Assembly (NCBI GenBank): GCA_916700875.1
Contig: CAKAKS010000072.1
Span: 36,214,320 to 36,278,319, forward strand
Length of the DNA: 64,000 nucleotides
DNA from: Sebastes aleutianus
Lineage: Eukaryota; Chordata; Actinopteri; Perciformes; Sebastidae
Direction of reading: 5' to 3'
Shown here piece by piece: positions 14,601 to 25,621 of the stretch. Below the pieces are notes generated by a model, which saw only the letters and a program-made list of their open reading frames with translations, was not told the origin of the DNA and did no database searches. A program made the translations under genes and the position numbers. Numbering within the stretch: position 1 is the stretch's first letter; every line of letters begins with the position of its first letter.

Positions 14601-16963
14601 CGACAGCCAAAATGCCAAACTCGAGGCTTCAAAACGGCAGTCCACAAATCAATGGGTGACGACACGGTGACTACGTCCACATACAGTCTATGAGTGTGTC
14701 CCCTTCGTATTAATAAGCAAAATTAATACTTTATTTCTTAAAAGAGTGTAACAGAGCAGCTAAAAGTCTTTAACAATAAATTATTTATAGCATGAGAAAT
14801 ACAAACAGGAACAACCTCCCTGTGTGAGACTAGGGTTGTTTGAGATGAGCCAGGCCTGCGAAGAATCGACCACCAGTGATCGGCGCACACTGCATGCCGG
14901 TTAGATTTGTGTCCGACTTGATCCCGACTTGCTCTGACGTCATGCACACGTGGGCAACAATAACCTCACGAGATCGAGGCAGCCACAGTTCTTAGAGCTA
15001 GGCACCGCAGTTGCTCTCCACCGACTGCAAGACCCAGGGCATGATGGGAAACGGCTGGCTGTCACCTGATCAAAGAACTGATTGGCTGTTAGTTTTGACA
15101 ACAAACACCAGGTGTTGTAGAAAGCCCAATCTTTCAGTGTAATTGAAATATTTAACGCTAGATTGTAAGATATTAGTCTCATGTTGTACAATGGAGGTTT
15201 AATTTGTTAACAAACATATCTTGTGTGGTTGATATAATAATAATAAAGGTTATTTATAAGCACTTATCAGAATAAGCAATTACAAAGTGTTTTACAAGGC
15301 AGACATAAAAAGAATAAGGGATATAATACAATGACAGATTTTTCTAGTATATATTAACAAACAAATATAAATAAATCACAACGTGGTCTGCAAACTACAA
15401 GTGGCCTACAGATCGGCTCTAACAGGATGTACAGTAACTATTCCTGTGACTTCTCTGCCCGCTGCTGCTGCCGCCTGATCTCGTCTACTTTTCAGACAGT
15501 TCATCTTGAACGAGCCTATTGACTCATGAATCTCGTTGTTTTGTTGGTTTGTTGTTACACCCATTTACTTGTATTAGGCGGGATCAGGAGGAAGCTGGTG
15601 TTTTATTAGTGCGTATTGGAGCACAAACACACAATAGACAAATTTTTGCAGTTAATTTAATTTGATGGGATATTAAAATGGTTAAAAAGTAAAACCTACT
15701 TCATTTGCTCATTTCACATATTGAATAATCTTTTATTAAGTTTGGTGATTCTGAAATAAGCTTTACCCCCCTGATCATGTTCCCTCTGCTAAACCTCGAC
15801 TACCAGCTTCACCACAGCCAACGTTGCTTCTGATATTAATTGATATGGACGACCAGATTAACTCAATTATATTGAAGTTAAATCACTGTGGATCTTGTTT
15901 GAGGGGTTGTTGTTGTTTAGAGAAACAGTCGTTGGCAAACTTAGATTTCAGGCTCCCTCCAGCAATGCTAATTCGCGGAGGAGCTCGATGGCAGCCTTCC
16001 TCAGTCCCATCTTCACCTCCTTAGTGTTAACCTGTTAACATCTCTGGCATTGTGAACATTTGGTTTTTGCACCTTATTGTTAAACTTTTTTGTTTATATT
16101 TTGCACTCTTTCCCTCTTTGTACTGCAACTGCTGCACCACAATTTTCTTTGGGATGTTTTAAGTTTCATCTAAACATTTATTTTAAAGGGTAACTTCTGT
16201 ATTTTTCAACATGGATCTTATTTTCCCATGTTTTTGTGTCTAAGTGAGTAATGGGGACAACACTTTTTGTATTTTAGAATTGAGGGATAATGTTGTAACC
16301 AGCAGCCGCGAAACGAGCTGCGAGGGCAAGTGAGGGTTGAAATATTCAGCCATGACATTTAAATTCTTTTAGATAACACTAAGCTAAGCTTTCTTTACTT
16401 CCACTATTCCACCGTTGTCTTCTGCAACTGGTGACCTCACCAGATTTCAGAACGAGACTTCTCCTTGAGCGAGACTCTTTCTGTCAGACACTTATAATAG
16501 CAATCAGAGTCTGTCATGGCAAAAATAAGCACTTTTAGTGGATGTTAATGACGGTGCCAGCTTGCCCCAATAGTTTACATTACGGCCTGTGAGCAGCTGC
16601 CGTCTACAGCGCTCTCCCTCAAAATTGGACCAACTTCAGAACTTGTTGTCTCAATTAGACAGTTAGACACAAAAACATGAGGAAATAGGGTTGAAAAATA
16701 CCAAAGTTACCCTCTAACTGCAATCAAACATCATACTCTAGGTGTCTGTTTATACTGTCCAGTTTTTTTAAGTTCATCTATACCTTCTAGCCAATCAAAA
16801 TTCTCAGTGGCAGTGGTATATATTTTTTCTGTCATTATCAAGTATAAAATAACTACTTTTCTTATTTTCTTACTTTCTGTTTAGACACAGGCAGAGTGAT
16901 GCAAACGGAGAGCTGAAGGAAATAAACTCAAAACAGCATCACAGGACAACTGATGAGCTGTGA
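3134..16963 (+). CDS. slc22a7: SLC22 family organic anion transporter, SLC22A7 (OAT2)-like, complete, 10 exons
   Basis: Major facilitator transporter of the SLC22 family, predicted to move organic anions and related small solutes across the plasma membrane. The coding exons are 3134-3499, 7681-7784, 9052-9206, 10209-10377, 10463-10586, 11017-11126, 11560-11774, 12995-13103, 13852-14058 and 16885-16963. All introns are GT-AG and the phases agree, giving 1638 bases and 545 residues, close to the human SLC22A7 length of about 548. The N-terminus begins MRFEEILDDVGGF, as expected for the OAT2 branch. A hydrophobic segment (about 15-40) precedes a large extracellular loop with N-glycosylation sequons at N78 and N99. 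WDLVCD (123-128), the MFS loop motif GHLCDKFGRK (152-161), PESARWLL (268-275) and FSEAAFTTAFLYSAELYPT in exon 8 are SLC22 hallmarks. Fish have several slc22a7 paralogs, and I cannot say which one this is. No frameshift or internal stop was found. Confidence 0.93.
3524..3634. repeat. Imperfect hairpin 25 bases after slc22a7 exon 1
   Basis: GGGATAATGTACAGC (3524-3538) pairs with 3620-3634, and TCATTGTTGTGAAAGAA (3546-3562) pairs with 3597-3614. The left half recurs at 57540-57582, so it is part of an interspersed element. Confidence 0.7.
3983..4435. mobile_element. Interspersed repeat family F in slc22a7 intron 1
   Basis: AGAAGTACTCAGATCTTTTA, AAAAGTCCTGCATTC and GTAGTGGAGTAAAAAGTACA are shared with 19144-20408 and 27240-27405. 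Confidence 0.65.
4440..7680 (+). other. slc22a7 intron 1, distal part
   Basis: Apart from the AT-rich family H repeat no gene or clear element was found. GTGATTAGGCC/GCTGATTGG-type short direct repeats occur near 6360-6440. Confidence 0.6.
6514..6955. repeat. AT-rich interspersed repeat, family H, in slc22a7 intron 1
   Basis: GGACGGATCCTGCCAAAAT leads into AAAT-rich then TTTA-rich sequence that can fold back. A related copy is at 18531-18840. Confidence 0.55.
7681..7784 (+). CDS. slc22a7: slc22a7-like exon 2
   Basis: It follows a clean CTCTGCAG acceptor and encodes WDLVCDDKQLNQ, then the second membrane segment up to GHLCDK. The donor is GTGAGT, leaving phase 2. Confidence 0.93.
7895..8300 (-). 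mobile_element. Family A hAT-type element, partial inverted copy in slc22a7 intron 2
   Basis: The reverse strand matches the middle of 20830-21557 (AGGCAACAACAGCTGTCAGT, GGAGACTCGTGGGTACCCAT). Both ends are incomplete. Confidence 0.75.
8368..8410. repeat. (GT)n microsatellite
   Basis: About 21 units in slc22a7 intron 2. Confidence 0.95.
8562..8623. repeat. (AC)n microsatellite
   Basis: About 31 units in slc22a7 intron 2, complementary to the (GT)n tract about 150 bases upstream, so the two could pair. Confidence 0.95.
9052..9206 (+). CDS. slc22a7: slc22a7-like exon 3
   Basis: It encodes FGRKSMLLVALI and two further membrane segments. The acceptor lies directly after a GT-rich tract. The donor is GTAATA and the phase is 1. 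Confidence 0.91.
9402..10080 (+). mobile_element. Family A hAT-type element, 3' end lost, in slc22a7 intron 3
   Basis: It starts TAGGGCTGTCAAAGTTAACG and follows 20830-21557 closely (for example ACTAGCTTGTCTGG and CACTGACAGCTGTTGTTGCC) but has no right terminus. Confidence 0.8.
10209..10377 (+). CDS. slc22a7: slc22a7-like exon 4
   Basis: It encodes GIEWTDVKHRTFSGTVVS and membrane segments up to IISW. The acceptor is CTGCTCAG and the donor GTGAGG. Joining to the next exon gives three tryptophans in a row before LPES, against two in the mammalian protein as I recall it. That is a small oddity that does not break the frame. Confidence 0.91.
10463..10586 (+). CDS. slc22a7: slc22a7-like exon 5
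   Basis: It encodes WLPESARWLLANGRAEEAKK, the conserved start of the large cytoplasmic loop, and ends in phase 0 at a GTACAG donor. Confidence 0.92.
11017..11126 (+). CDS. slc22a7: slc22a7-like exon 6
   Basis: It encodes the end of the cytoplasmic loop (HSYLDLVKTPQLRKITL) and the start of membrane segment 7. The acceptor is TTTCAG and the donor GTACCA. Confidence 0.9.
11157..11510 (+). mobile_element. Family D element in slc22a7 intron 6
   Basis: It matches 50411-51178 without the nested insert: GTGTAGGATCTGGCGGTATC at the left and CTACACACTGTTCCTTTAA at the right. Confidence 0.75.
11560..11774 (+). CDS. slc22a7: slc22a7-like exon 7
   Basis: It encodes FAVAFLYYGISLKISGFG and the second MFS repeat through NTAIPL. 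It contains VPGKILTFFVLDWIGRRNGQ, the second-half counterpart of the GxxxDRxGRR loop. The donor is GTGACA. Confidence 0.92.
12645..12740 (+). mobile_element. Family C fragment in slc22a7 intron 7
   Basis: GATGCACCGATCCGACTTTT followed by GATACCGATAC matches the left end of the element at 37025. Confidence 0.65.
12995..13103 (+). CDS. slc22a7: slc22a7-like exon 8
   Basis: In the correct frame it reads VVAKGFSEAAFTTAFLYS, then AELYPTILR, a diagnostic SLC22 block. A longer open frame here in another phase is spurious. The acceptor is CTCTCAG and the donor GTAAAA. Confidence 0.92.
13852..14058 (+). CDS. slc22a7: slc22a7-like exon 9
   Basis: It encodes QCGLGYNLFVCRAGSSLAPM and the last two membrane segments, then MLPETLNVRLPENIFDVEEG. 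The donor is GTAGAG. Confidence 0.92.
14215..14690 (-). repeat. Interspersed repeat family I, copy 2 (inverted), in slc22a7 intron 9
   Basis: Inverted copy of 1850-2345, about 12 kb away, together enclosing most of the transporter gene. Confidence 0.75.
14700..16884 (+). other. slc22a7 intron 9, distal part
   Basis: No gene seen. AT-rich sequence with short open frames only and no convincing element boundaries. Confidence 0.6.
16885..16963 (+). CDS. slc22a7: slc22a7-like exon 10 and stop
   Basis: This short exon encodes a polar cytoplasmic tail of 26 residues ending TDEL and a TGA. The acceptor is TTTCTGTTTAG. Intron 9 is long (about 2.8 kb), yet phase and tail length fit the family. Confidence 0.85.
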
Positions 16964-17002
16964 ACAACATGTGGCGATGGGATGAATCCTTGCTGCAGTC
17001 TG

Positions 17003-17033
17003 ATGGATGGATGGATGGATGGATAGATGGATG
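17003..17033. repeat. (GGAT)n microsatellite
   Basis: About seven GGAT units, one altered to AGAT, in the slc22a7 3' untranslated region. Confidence 0.85.
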
Positions 17034-17286
17034 GTTCGGTGCGTTTTGATCTTCATTTTGACCTCAAATGTATGTTAGAATAGAAGTGTGTTGTGTCACA
17101 ACAGAGCGAGAACAGAGGCTAAAGACTTGTCTTAAAAGCTTCAACTGATGATGATGTTCAGCTGTCAATCAAGACTGTAAGTATTGAGCTTCAGTCAGGT
17201 GATACTTGACTGTGTTACAGGTGATGAATTATCTGCATCACCTGACACTTGTACAACATCTACTCATAGCAAATTAAGACTATGGA

Positions 17287-17292
17287 AATAAA
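17287..17292 (+). terminator. Candidate polyadenylation signal of slc22a7-like
   Basis: This AATAAA lies about 320 bases after the stop codon, with T/GT-rich sequence downstream. It is the first canonical signal after the stop. Confidence 0.55.
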
Positions 17293-17381
17293 GTGTTTTG
17301 TGTGTATTTGTCTTCTTCACTTTTACGTCTTTTTCTCACTTAAAAAAAACTTTTGCATCAGATTCACTTCCTCTCCACGAC

Positions 17382-17441
17382 AGTTACATTTATTTAGCTG
17401 ACACTTTTATCCAACGCAACTTACAATCAGTGCATTCAACC
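17382..17441 (+). repeat. Short interspersed repeat fragment
   Basis: ACATTTATTTAGCTGACACT, then TTATCCAACGCAACTTACAA, is a sequence common between fish genes. The element class is not resolved. Confidence 0.45.
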
Positions 17442-17444
17442 ATG

Positions 17445-18530
17445 TGTGTACAACCCATCAGAATCATGCAAATATCAACTTCAGCAAATATGTTGAACTG
17501 CTTCAAGTGCTGCATTTAGAGACGACTAGTGCAGTGTCAAATTCTGGGCCTGTGGCGTTGCTGCTTTCTGAAGAACCGCTCATACAAACAACTTCACACA
17601 GTGCTTCCTCGGGTCCTGAGCAATACACCTGCCATGACATAGTTGCGTCTCACACACAAGTCGTGGCTACTCAGAAACACTGGTGAAATGCAGTCTGATT
17701 CACGGGAAAAAACACACCCAAGGCCAGCCACTCAGAAACACACATGAAAATACACAAGCGGATGTTTTAATTTCTAAATAGGCATTTTAGTCGTTTGCTT
17801 TGACATAACCACTGCGATAATAAAGTAGAGCATGGATTTAATTAGAGGACATGAAACACACAAGCCGATGTATTCATTTCCAAATCGTCATTTTAGTCGC
17901 TTGCTTTGGCAACTACTGTGGTTATAAAGTAGAGCATGGATTCAATTAGTCGAGGTATTTTGCCGGCAGTGATGTTACAAATTAGTAGCATGTGGCATAA
18001 CAATATTTGTCTCTCGCCGTTGACTGCCGTTCAGATTTTTTCCAAAATAAAGTCTCATGGAGGTCCACCGAAAGGGGCGGGAATTTAAAATACATTTCTG
18101 GCTCTGATTGGCTGGTTGGCGATGAGGCTTCAATGTCCTTCAACTGTGTGTAGTGTCTTTCAATGCTGAAGGCAGTGCATCAGGAACTGATGGCCTCTCA
18201 TCGCTCTCCTATCAGTTCCTGATGCAGTATCATCAACAGGAAACCTGTCCGTCACTCCACAGGTGGATACGCAGTTATACTTACCTGTACATCAACACAC
18301 ATAGAGACACACAATATAAGTTATTGAACAAGTTAAACATTTTACATAAAAGAGTTACTTAAAATTTTAAATAAATTCCCAGTTTAAAAGTTTAACATAT
18401 CCAATTAAGGGGCATGCCTTATTTTTAACCTTTTTTTCCCTTTATTGTAGCTGATCATTTAAATAAACACTTAAAAATATCAAGCAACAGCAAAAATATG
18501 ACATAAACATGTTTACATGTTTTAGTATAG
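17445..18530. other. Intergenic, short duplicated block
   Basis: A block of about 80 bases ending AAAGTAGAGCATGGATT is present twice (about 17750-17840 and 17860-17945). The sequence CAGGAACTGATGG near 18180 is inverted near 18210 and could form a hairpin. No gene seen. Confidence 0.5.
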
Positions 18531-18840
18531 GACGGAACCTGCCAAAATAAAAAATAAAGAAATAAAATTATAAAGAAATAAAAATAAATACATAAATAAA
18601 TAAAAGGGAAAATTAAACAGAAGAGAAAATAAATAAGGGAATTAAAAAAAATAAAATAAATACAGAAGCAAATTAAAACAGAAATATAAACTTATGTCAC
18701 ATTTTATCAATAAATGAATGGCTACATTTATTTTTAATATTATTTTTGCAACATTTAATGACATATTTATTTATTTATGAAGTCATTTATTTATTTATTG
18801 AACAACAAAACAAACCCTCCTATTTTATATTCCTGATATT
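18531..18840. repeat. AT-rich interspersed repeat, family H
   Basis: GGACGGAACCTGCCAAAAT followed by AAATAAA-type then TTTATTT-type runs, as at 6514. Confidence 0.55.
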
Positions 18841-19143
18841 TTTTCCACGGCGCCCCCGTGAGGCCTCCTGGTCCTCTGGTAGGAAGTGACGGTGCTGCGT
18901 TCAGGTGAACCTCAGCCGGCTCCGTGAGACGCTCAAAGCTCACAGTTGCCAGCTGAGATTAAACTGGATCACAGCTGTTCCCTGTGAACACACCATCCTC
19001 TCCTCACAAGTGATGAGGCAAATATCAGTATTTTCTTTCTTTTCTTTTGGTGTATTTTTAAATCATTTGATAGCATGATGTCTGGAAGTGTAGACAGTTA
19101 CCGCCAGCTGCCACCAGCGGCTGCCAAAGAGCCACTGAGACCC

Positions 19144-20408
19144 AGTGGCGGAAAAGTATTCAGATCTTTTACTTTAAGCAGCAATGGGTAGAAATGGAGC
19201 AAATATGATTAAAAAAAGTTAGTTTTATCACGTGATAACTATATCCTGACAGTAGTTCATGAGACAGATAATCTGAAAAAAACAAAAACATGTGCCTCTG
19301 TGTCCTCCGGTGCTCCTAACGGCATCTGCAAGATTTCACAGCCCAGAGGAAAACAACCAGTCAGAGCTGATCTGAGGTCCACTGTCCAGCTGCCGTCTCT
19401 GAGCAGCTGTCAATCACTTGCAAACTCTGATTAAACGGTCAAACTAGGCAGCGCTGATCAAATATGAATCAATATTATGTTACGTTAAAACCTAATTCTC
19501 GCCTCAAATGTTTTCAGAATCATCTTGTAGTGCACGGTTTAGCTGTAAAATGAGAAAGTTTGTGACGCCGCCGCCATTGTGAAATCTGTTGAAGGAACGG
19601 CAAGTTCCGGTCACATGACCGGAGAACAGCCAATAGGAACGCTCTCTCAATGAAATGACCTGTGATTGGCCAAAGTCTCCCGTCACGGATAGATTTTTTA
19701 AAGCCTGAAAACAGAGCCATGAGGAGGTGCAGAGGTCTAGTTTTCTCTCAGAACACTTGAATTACAATATGCTGAAAGGTTATGATGGAATTTTTGCCCA
19801 ATGATGCCAAAAATATTCTGCCTACTGCCACTTTAAAGCAGCAAAACCACAGTGTAGAAATACTCTGATACAAGTTAAAGTCTTGCATTCAAAATATTAC
19901 TGAAGTAATAAGTATTAGCATCAAAATATACCAAACGTAAAACTACTCATTATGCAAAATGGCCTATTTCAGAATAATTATTATATTATTGTATTATAAT
20001 TATTGTTGCAATAATGTGTTCATCACCTTATTGTTACAGCTGGTAAAGGCTGATCTTATTTTAACTACTTTATATACTGCTGAATAGTTTGTGAGTTTAC
20101 CCTCAGTAATCAATAAAGTTTTATGTTACCCTATAATAACACATCCAAATTTCAAGGGGGAAATAAGTCCTTTGTCATGTTATCCCTGACAATGTAGTAT
20201 TTTTACTACTGTATTTGAATTTTTCAAATAAACTAAACTATTAAGTAACAGTATTAAATGAATATAGTGCAATATATAATAATATTTCCGTCTGAGATGT
20301 AGTAGAGTAGAAGTTTAAAGTAGCAGAGAATGGAAATACTCAAGCTGAATACGAGTACCTCAAAATAGAACAGTAATTGAGTAAATGTACTTAGTTACTT
20401 TACACCAC
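19144..20408. mobile_element. Family F element split by a family G insertion
   Basis: The left end CAGTGGCGGAAAAGTATTCA and right end ACTTAGTTACTTTACACCAC form one element when 19174-19836 is removed. TTTAA-GCAGCAA sequence is repeated at the break. Confidence 0.65.
19174..19836. mobile_element. Family G element nested in family F
   Basis: Ends TTAAGCAGCAATGGG and CCTACTGCCACTTTAA are a loose inverted pair. The body recurs at 26421-26835. Confidence 0.62.
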
Positions 20409-20548
20409 AGCTGTTGCCTCTTACAGCTTCAGGATACAGTGTGTTATTGATCAGAGCAGAGCGACTGGATGATCTCTGCAGGTGATTGTGAGTAAACGTG
20501 TGCCGTCACAGTTGCCTGCAGAGATTAACAAGTCGACCTGAGGAGCTG

Positions 20549-20557
20549 GAAACACAC

Positions 20558-20639
<82 letters not shown>
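20549..20639. repeat. (AC)n microsatellite
   Basis: About 40 AC units with two early CATA interruptions. Confidence 0.95.
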
Positions 20640-20640
<1 letters not shown>

Positions 20641-20829
20641 GTTCTCATTCCCAGGGCGTCAAATACCGAGGCTTTGTCATGGCCGTTGGCGTTCGTTACC
20701 GCCGGGAGTGTGGTGACATAGTTTAAAGAGCACACACTGAGCGGGCAGGAGGGGAGGTGGATGGGTCCAGCAAACACAAGGCTTTAATCCAGGAGACCAC
20801 CGTTCGTGTCCTGTGCGTCACGTTACAAT

Positions 20830-21557
20830 AAGGGCTGTCAAAGTTAATGCGATAGTAACGCGTTAATGCAAATTCATTTTAACGCTACAAATTTCTTTAA
20901 CGCATTAACGCTATTTTTGATTTTTAGGTTGTAGCAGGCTCAGTTTTAAAGCTAGAGTGAAGATACTGATATCATATGAAACTGTGAAACCTAAAGAATC
21001 CATTGGTACCAACCATGTCATACTAGCTTGTGAGAAGGAGGCTAAATAATGAGGGAAAACTGGCTGGCCATTTTCAAAGGAGTCGCTTGACCTCTGACCT
21101 CAAGATATGTGAATGAAAATGGGTTCTATGGGTACCCACGAGTCTCCTCTTTACAGACATGCCCACTTTATGATAATCACATGCAGTTTTAGGCAAGTCA
21201 TAGTCAAGTCAGCACACTGACACACTGACAGCTGTTGTTGCCTGTTGGGCTTGAGTTTGCCATGTTATGATTTGAGCATATTCTTTATGCTACATGCAGT
21301 ACCTGTGAGGGTTTCTGGACAATATTTGTCATTGTATTGTGTTGTTAATTGATTTCCAATAACAAATATATACATACATTTTCATAAAGCAAGCATATTT
21401 GCCCACTCCCATGTTGATAAGAGTATTAAATACTTGTCAAATCTCCCTTAATTTTGAACAGATAAAAAAATGTGCAATTAACTTAATTAATTGCCATTAA
21501 CTATAGACAATCATGCAATTAATGTCAATTAAATAATTTAATCGATTGACAGCCCTA
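20830..21557 (+). mobile_element. Non-autonomous hAT element, family A, full length
   Basis: The ends are AGGGCTGTCAAAG and TTGACAGCCCT, flanked on both sides by the 8-base duplication GTTACAAT (20822-20829 and 21558-21565). 728 bases with no intact coding frame. Confidence 0.88.
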
Positions 21558-22079
21558 GTTACAATCAGCTGTTCGTTCTAGTCCCGTGTTCACAACGTTC
21601 ATTGTCATTTTCACTGTACAAACGTAGTCATTTTAAGCCCAACCATGTAGTTCTTTCCTAAACCTAACCATAGAGGTTTTGATGCCAAACATAAAGTGAC
21701 ATCAAGGGGCGTGACAAAGTACAGTATGTGACGAGTTGGGATGAGAAAGTATCATCAAACTGCTACACATTGTGTGTACTGTAGTTAATTCTGTGTTCTA
21801 CGTACAAGCTGATTTAGTTATTTTTTTTAAAACACATTTTACCAGACAATTGTCACAAATACTCATTTGCTCATGTTGTGAGAGTGCTCAGACGTGAGAA
21901 ATCTTTGATTCAAGTAGATAATTGAAGGACTATCTGAATCGTGGAGAAAGCAGCAGGTTTTTTTTTAATTTAGCTCTTTTCAACCAAATAGTTCCAGGAA
22001 CTAAGAGAGAAGCTTTTGTGCATCCGAAGAGCCTTGAAGAGGAGACAAATTAGACCCATGACGGACTAAAAAATTAGCG

Positions 22080-22475
22080 ATTTTTGTTCATTGCAGTTAC
22101 TGTGTGTCTTCTTCACGGAGTCTGCCATGTTTCTACCGTAGCCCAGAATGGACAAATCAAACACTGGCTCTACAGAGAGACTTTTGCTTTTTTTTGTTAC
22201 CTGAAGGCCACCGTAGTTCACTGTAGAGCTTGTGAAACTGCGGTAATGTGAGCCACAGTGTGCAAAAACCGTGGTACCGCCAGCCGCCATCTGACTTCAG
22301 TTGCTCCTAAAGTAGAGTTATTATGGTAAGGATGGCCTCTGAGCGAGGTGAACGGTTACCATGGTTTTGTTCTCGGCGTCTTGTAAAGGGAGGAGTGAGC
22401 GGAGGGGTACTTAGTTGGTTGCAATCTGCAACCACACCACTAGATGTCGCCAAATCCTACACACTGTACCTTTAA
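22080..22475 (-). mobile_element. Family D element, inverted copy
   Basis: The reverse strand matches 11157-11510. The terminus CCTACACACTGTACCTTTAA is at the right end. The left limit is approximate. Confidence 0.65.
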
Positions 22476-22479
22476 CAAC

Positions 22480-24058
22480 AAACTTAATTTTGTCTTAAAC
22501 TTTGGCACATGGTTTTGCTTTAAAATAATAATACTTAAATGTTTACAGAGAATTTTAATTAATGTATTTATGACTTCATTTTCAGAGACGTCTTTTGTTG
22601 AATGTAGCCTATACTTTTCAAATTGTTCTGCATTAGGGTGAATGTACAAGTGAAATGTGCAAGTTATCCGAACATGGAGTCCAAACCTCAACACACACAC
22701 ACAAACACACACACAGTCGGAACAGACCTGGACACAGATGACATGTTGGATTTGTTCCGGCCTGCAGGCTCCGAGGGCTCTAACGAGGCGAGACATGGAC
22801 AGACAAAGCATCAATTAGAGCCGTGGGGTGTCCGAGCAGCGGACAGTGGACACTGAACATGGACCCCCTCGGCCTCTCCATTGTCCCGCCATGGAAAACA
22901 GAAAAATAAAGACAATATGATTTGGTTCTGCTGAGGTGCACTCCAAAAGCCCTCGCAGCGTCAGAGAGTTAAAAAGCGCTCACTGTCGTCTTCAAAGCAT
23001 CGTCGACCTCGTCGTCCTCAGCCGGCAGATGTGTCTCTGCACGTCGACCCCTCGCTGTGCTCCACATTCACTGTTTCTGCTCAAACAGCATAAACATCAT
23101 AGCAGAAGTTTGTCAAACTAATAATCATGTTTCATCACTGATCCCTCAAAGTGTAAATGACATGTTAACAGAGCAAGAAGCATTTAGTCTGTACAATGAA
23201 ACAGCCGGCAGTAGCCTATATATGAACTCTGAGAGATACAGACAATAATATGACTTAATAATGTTCAGGATAAAAGATATTTATAATATTTTGTCCATTT
23301 ATTAAGAGATTAAAATGTAAACAAAACATAAGAAACAAGAATCAGTTCTCTTAACACAGAATAATAATTTCGTGATGTGAAACCGTTTTGTTTTTAAGTC
23401 TATACATCACATGTAAAAGCTCTTGAGAAGATTTGTTTTTAGTAATGCATTATAATACAAATCATATATGAAGTTATGATATTTTGATTGAAGCACATTG
23501 GACACAAGTTTAGAGTCTATCACAGAGAATCTGGTGTAATAACCATGAACAGAAGAGAAAATGATTAATCCCTGTTTCACTGTTGTCTCCATTCCTCAAC
23601 CAGAAAGACTTCAAATTACTAATTTGTGCCCTTTAAATTGCACCCAAAATGGAACATGTTAAGCACATGTTTCCATGTGTTAACACCCCAATGTGCACGA
23701 CATGAGAAGGAAAAGATTTCCTCAGTTATGAACACTACATCGAGTTTAAAGACACATCTGTGAAATGTTCATTCCAACGTCTCGTTAAAAAAATTAGATT
23801 TTAACAGGTGAAAACATGTCAAAGTAAAAACAGACTCTGTCAACACGTGGAGCTGCTTTAGAACACAAACTCAGTGAACTGAACTACATCAGCTCAGAAA
23901 CACAGAGCAGTCGCTTACTGTCATCCAGACTGTTAGATAGTTCAGCTATATTATTATATTTCAAAATAAAAGTTTGTCTTACCTCAGTGATAAACACGTG
24001 CAGGCTGCCAGGCTGAAGAGAGCTGTGAGAGTCAGTATTGTAGCACCACGCTGACCCC
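22480..24058. other. Intergenic, no gene seen
   Basis: The GC-richer stretch 22700-22900 lacks splice sites or a long frame. The rest is AT-rich single-copy-looking DNA. Confidence 0.55.

Positions 24059-24112
<54 letters not shown>
24059..24112. repeat. (AC)n microsatellite
   Basis: About 27 uninterrupted units, intergenic. Confidence 0.95.
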
Positions 24113-24115
<3 letters not shown>

Positions 24116-24407
24116 CGCCATCACCCCCCCAACCCCTCACCCTCAACAGCCTGCTCTCACTGTGGGTCAGAGTTGAATATTCTCGTATTTTTTAAATGTT
24201 TATTCCCTGTGAATACATCGCTCTTTTACCAGAACACAGAACTGCAGATAATTCTACTAATTTTCTAATGTATAATTATTTCATATTTGTTAATGTCCTA
24301 ATGTAATTTACTTAAAGGGAGACACTAAAGGTGAATAGGCTAAACATTTTAACTAATAGATATCACATCGTAAAAACTTGAACATCTTGTAAATATTCAC
24401 TGTAATG

Positions 24408-24660
24408 ATATGAGGCGTGCAATACCTGCAGAATGTGAATGTCTTGTGTGTGGTATGTGTGTTTTTATTATTATTTATTTTCTTATAGTTTTAGAGGCAC
24501 GTTATTTGTTTATGTTTCTTGCACTTTTTAAGGTTTGCATTCAAATTCCGTTGTACTTGTACAATGACAATAAAGATACAGTATATTCTATTCTATTCTA
24601 TTCTATGAAACCTCCCCAGTTGATCACTTACATTCAGACAATTTCTTTTTTTTTTTTTTT
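24408..24660 (+). mobile_element. Probable LINE 3' tail with (ATTCT)n
   Basis: TTGTACAATGACAATAAAGA followed by ATTCT repeats (24585-24606) is a common 3' end of fish non-LTR retrotransposons. A T-run follows. Confidence 0.5.
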
Positions 24661-25484
24661 TTTTACACGAATTTCCCATTTTTTTCGTGATGCTCAGCAC
24701 GACTTTCAACAATGTAATTTTCGTGCGTTTTCATACGAATGTCCAGCAATACATGACCAGTCTTTTCAAAATAAAACTACTTAGTTAGGTTTAGGAAAAG
24801 ATGTGTTTTGGGTTTAAATAACTCCGGAAATGCCGTAACTTAAGTACGGAAGTTACACAACAAATAAATCAACTTTGACTCGTGGGCGAAAGTCCTGTGT
24901 TTTTTGACCCTCTCATCCACCCCGACTTCCTCCCTACTTTACTTCCCGGTTCTCAATTACGTGGATTACATATTAATTGATTTAGTGCTGATCATCATGA
25001 AAAAAATGTGGTAATAATGGTAATTTCAAATTGAATATATTCAGTTGTGTGTTCATCAGGGCTGGAGCCTGGATTTTAAAAATACTGATGTCATGAGTCC
25101 AAATTCTCCGAGTACAACAAGATTTAGACACCAACCAAACTCTGTATAATTTTCTGCATATTTTAAAATCACATTTTAGTAAACTTTGATGCCCCACATT
25201 ATGGTCTAAATGTTGTTTCAAGCTTTCTCTACACTGCCAGGTGTGGACATTGATAGTGAATACTAAATCCCTTTTATTGTTTTTTTTTTATTATTTTATT
25301 TTGTCCCTTAACTGTCCAATTTCATGACATTTAATAAAAAACAAACACCAGAATCACCCTCAAAAACCTTGAGATGTGTAAAATGTATGCCGTTGTAGAA
25401 TGTAAACATGTCATTTAACCAAATGACCTCAGTGTCCTCGATATGCGTTGATGTTATTGGCGGATAATGAGGTTTGTTTCAGGC

Positions 25485-25621
25485 GCACATTAAAAATCCA
25501 GAGATATATCAGGAAATTCTTGCTGAGAAACACGAGGATACCGATTCTGCATTTAAGCTATACTGTGAACTCCTTGGACTCTTTTACGGTCATCTTGGAT
25601 TTAAATGCATGTATTCACTGC
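25485..25621 (+). other. Coding-like segment bounded by splice-like sites, gene unknown
   Basis: After GTTTGTTTCAG an open frame reads AHIKNPEIYQEILAEKHEDT, then SAFKLYCELLGLFYGHLGFK up to CTGCAG before GTTTCAC. Composition is protein-like (charged helix, then aromatic residues). I do not recognise it and see no partner exon nearby. It may be an orphan or relic exon, or chance. Confidence 0.3.
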
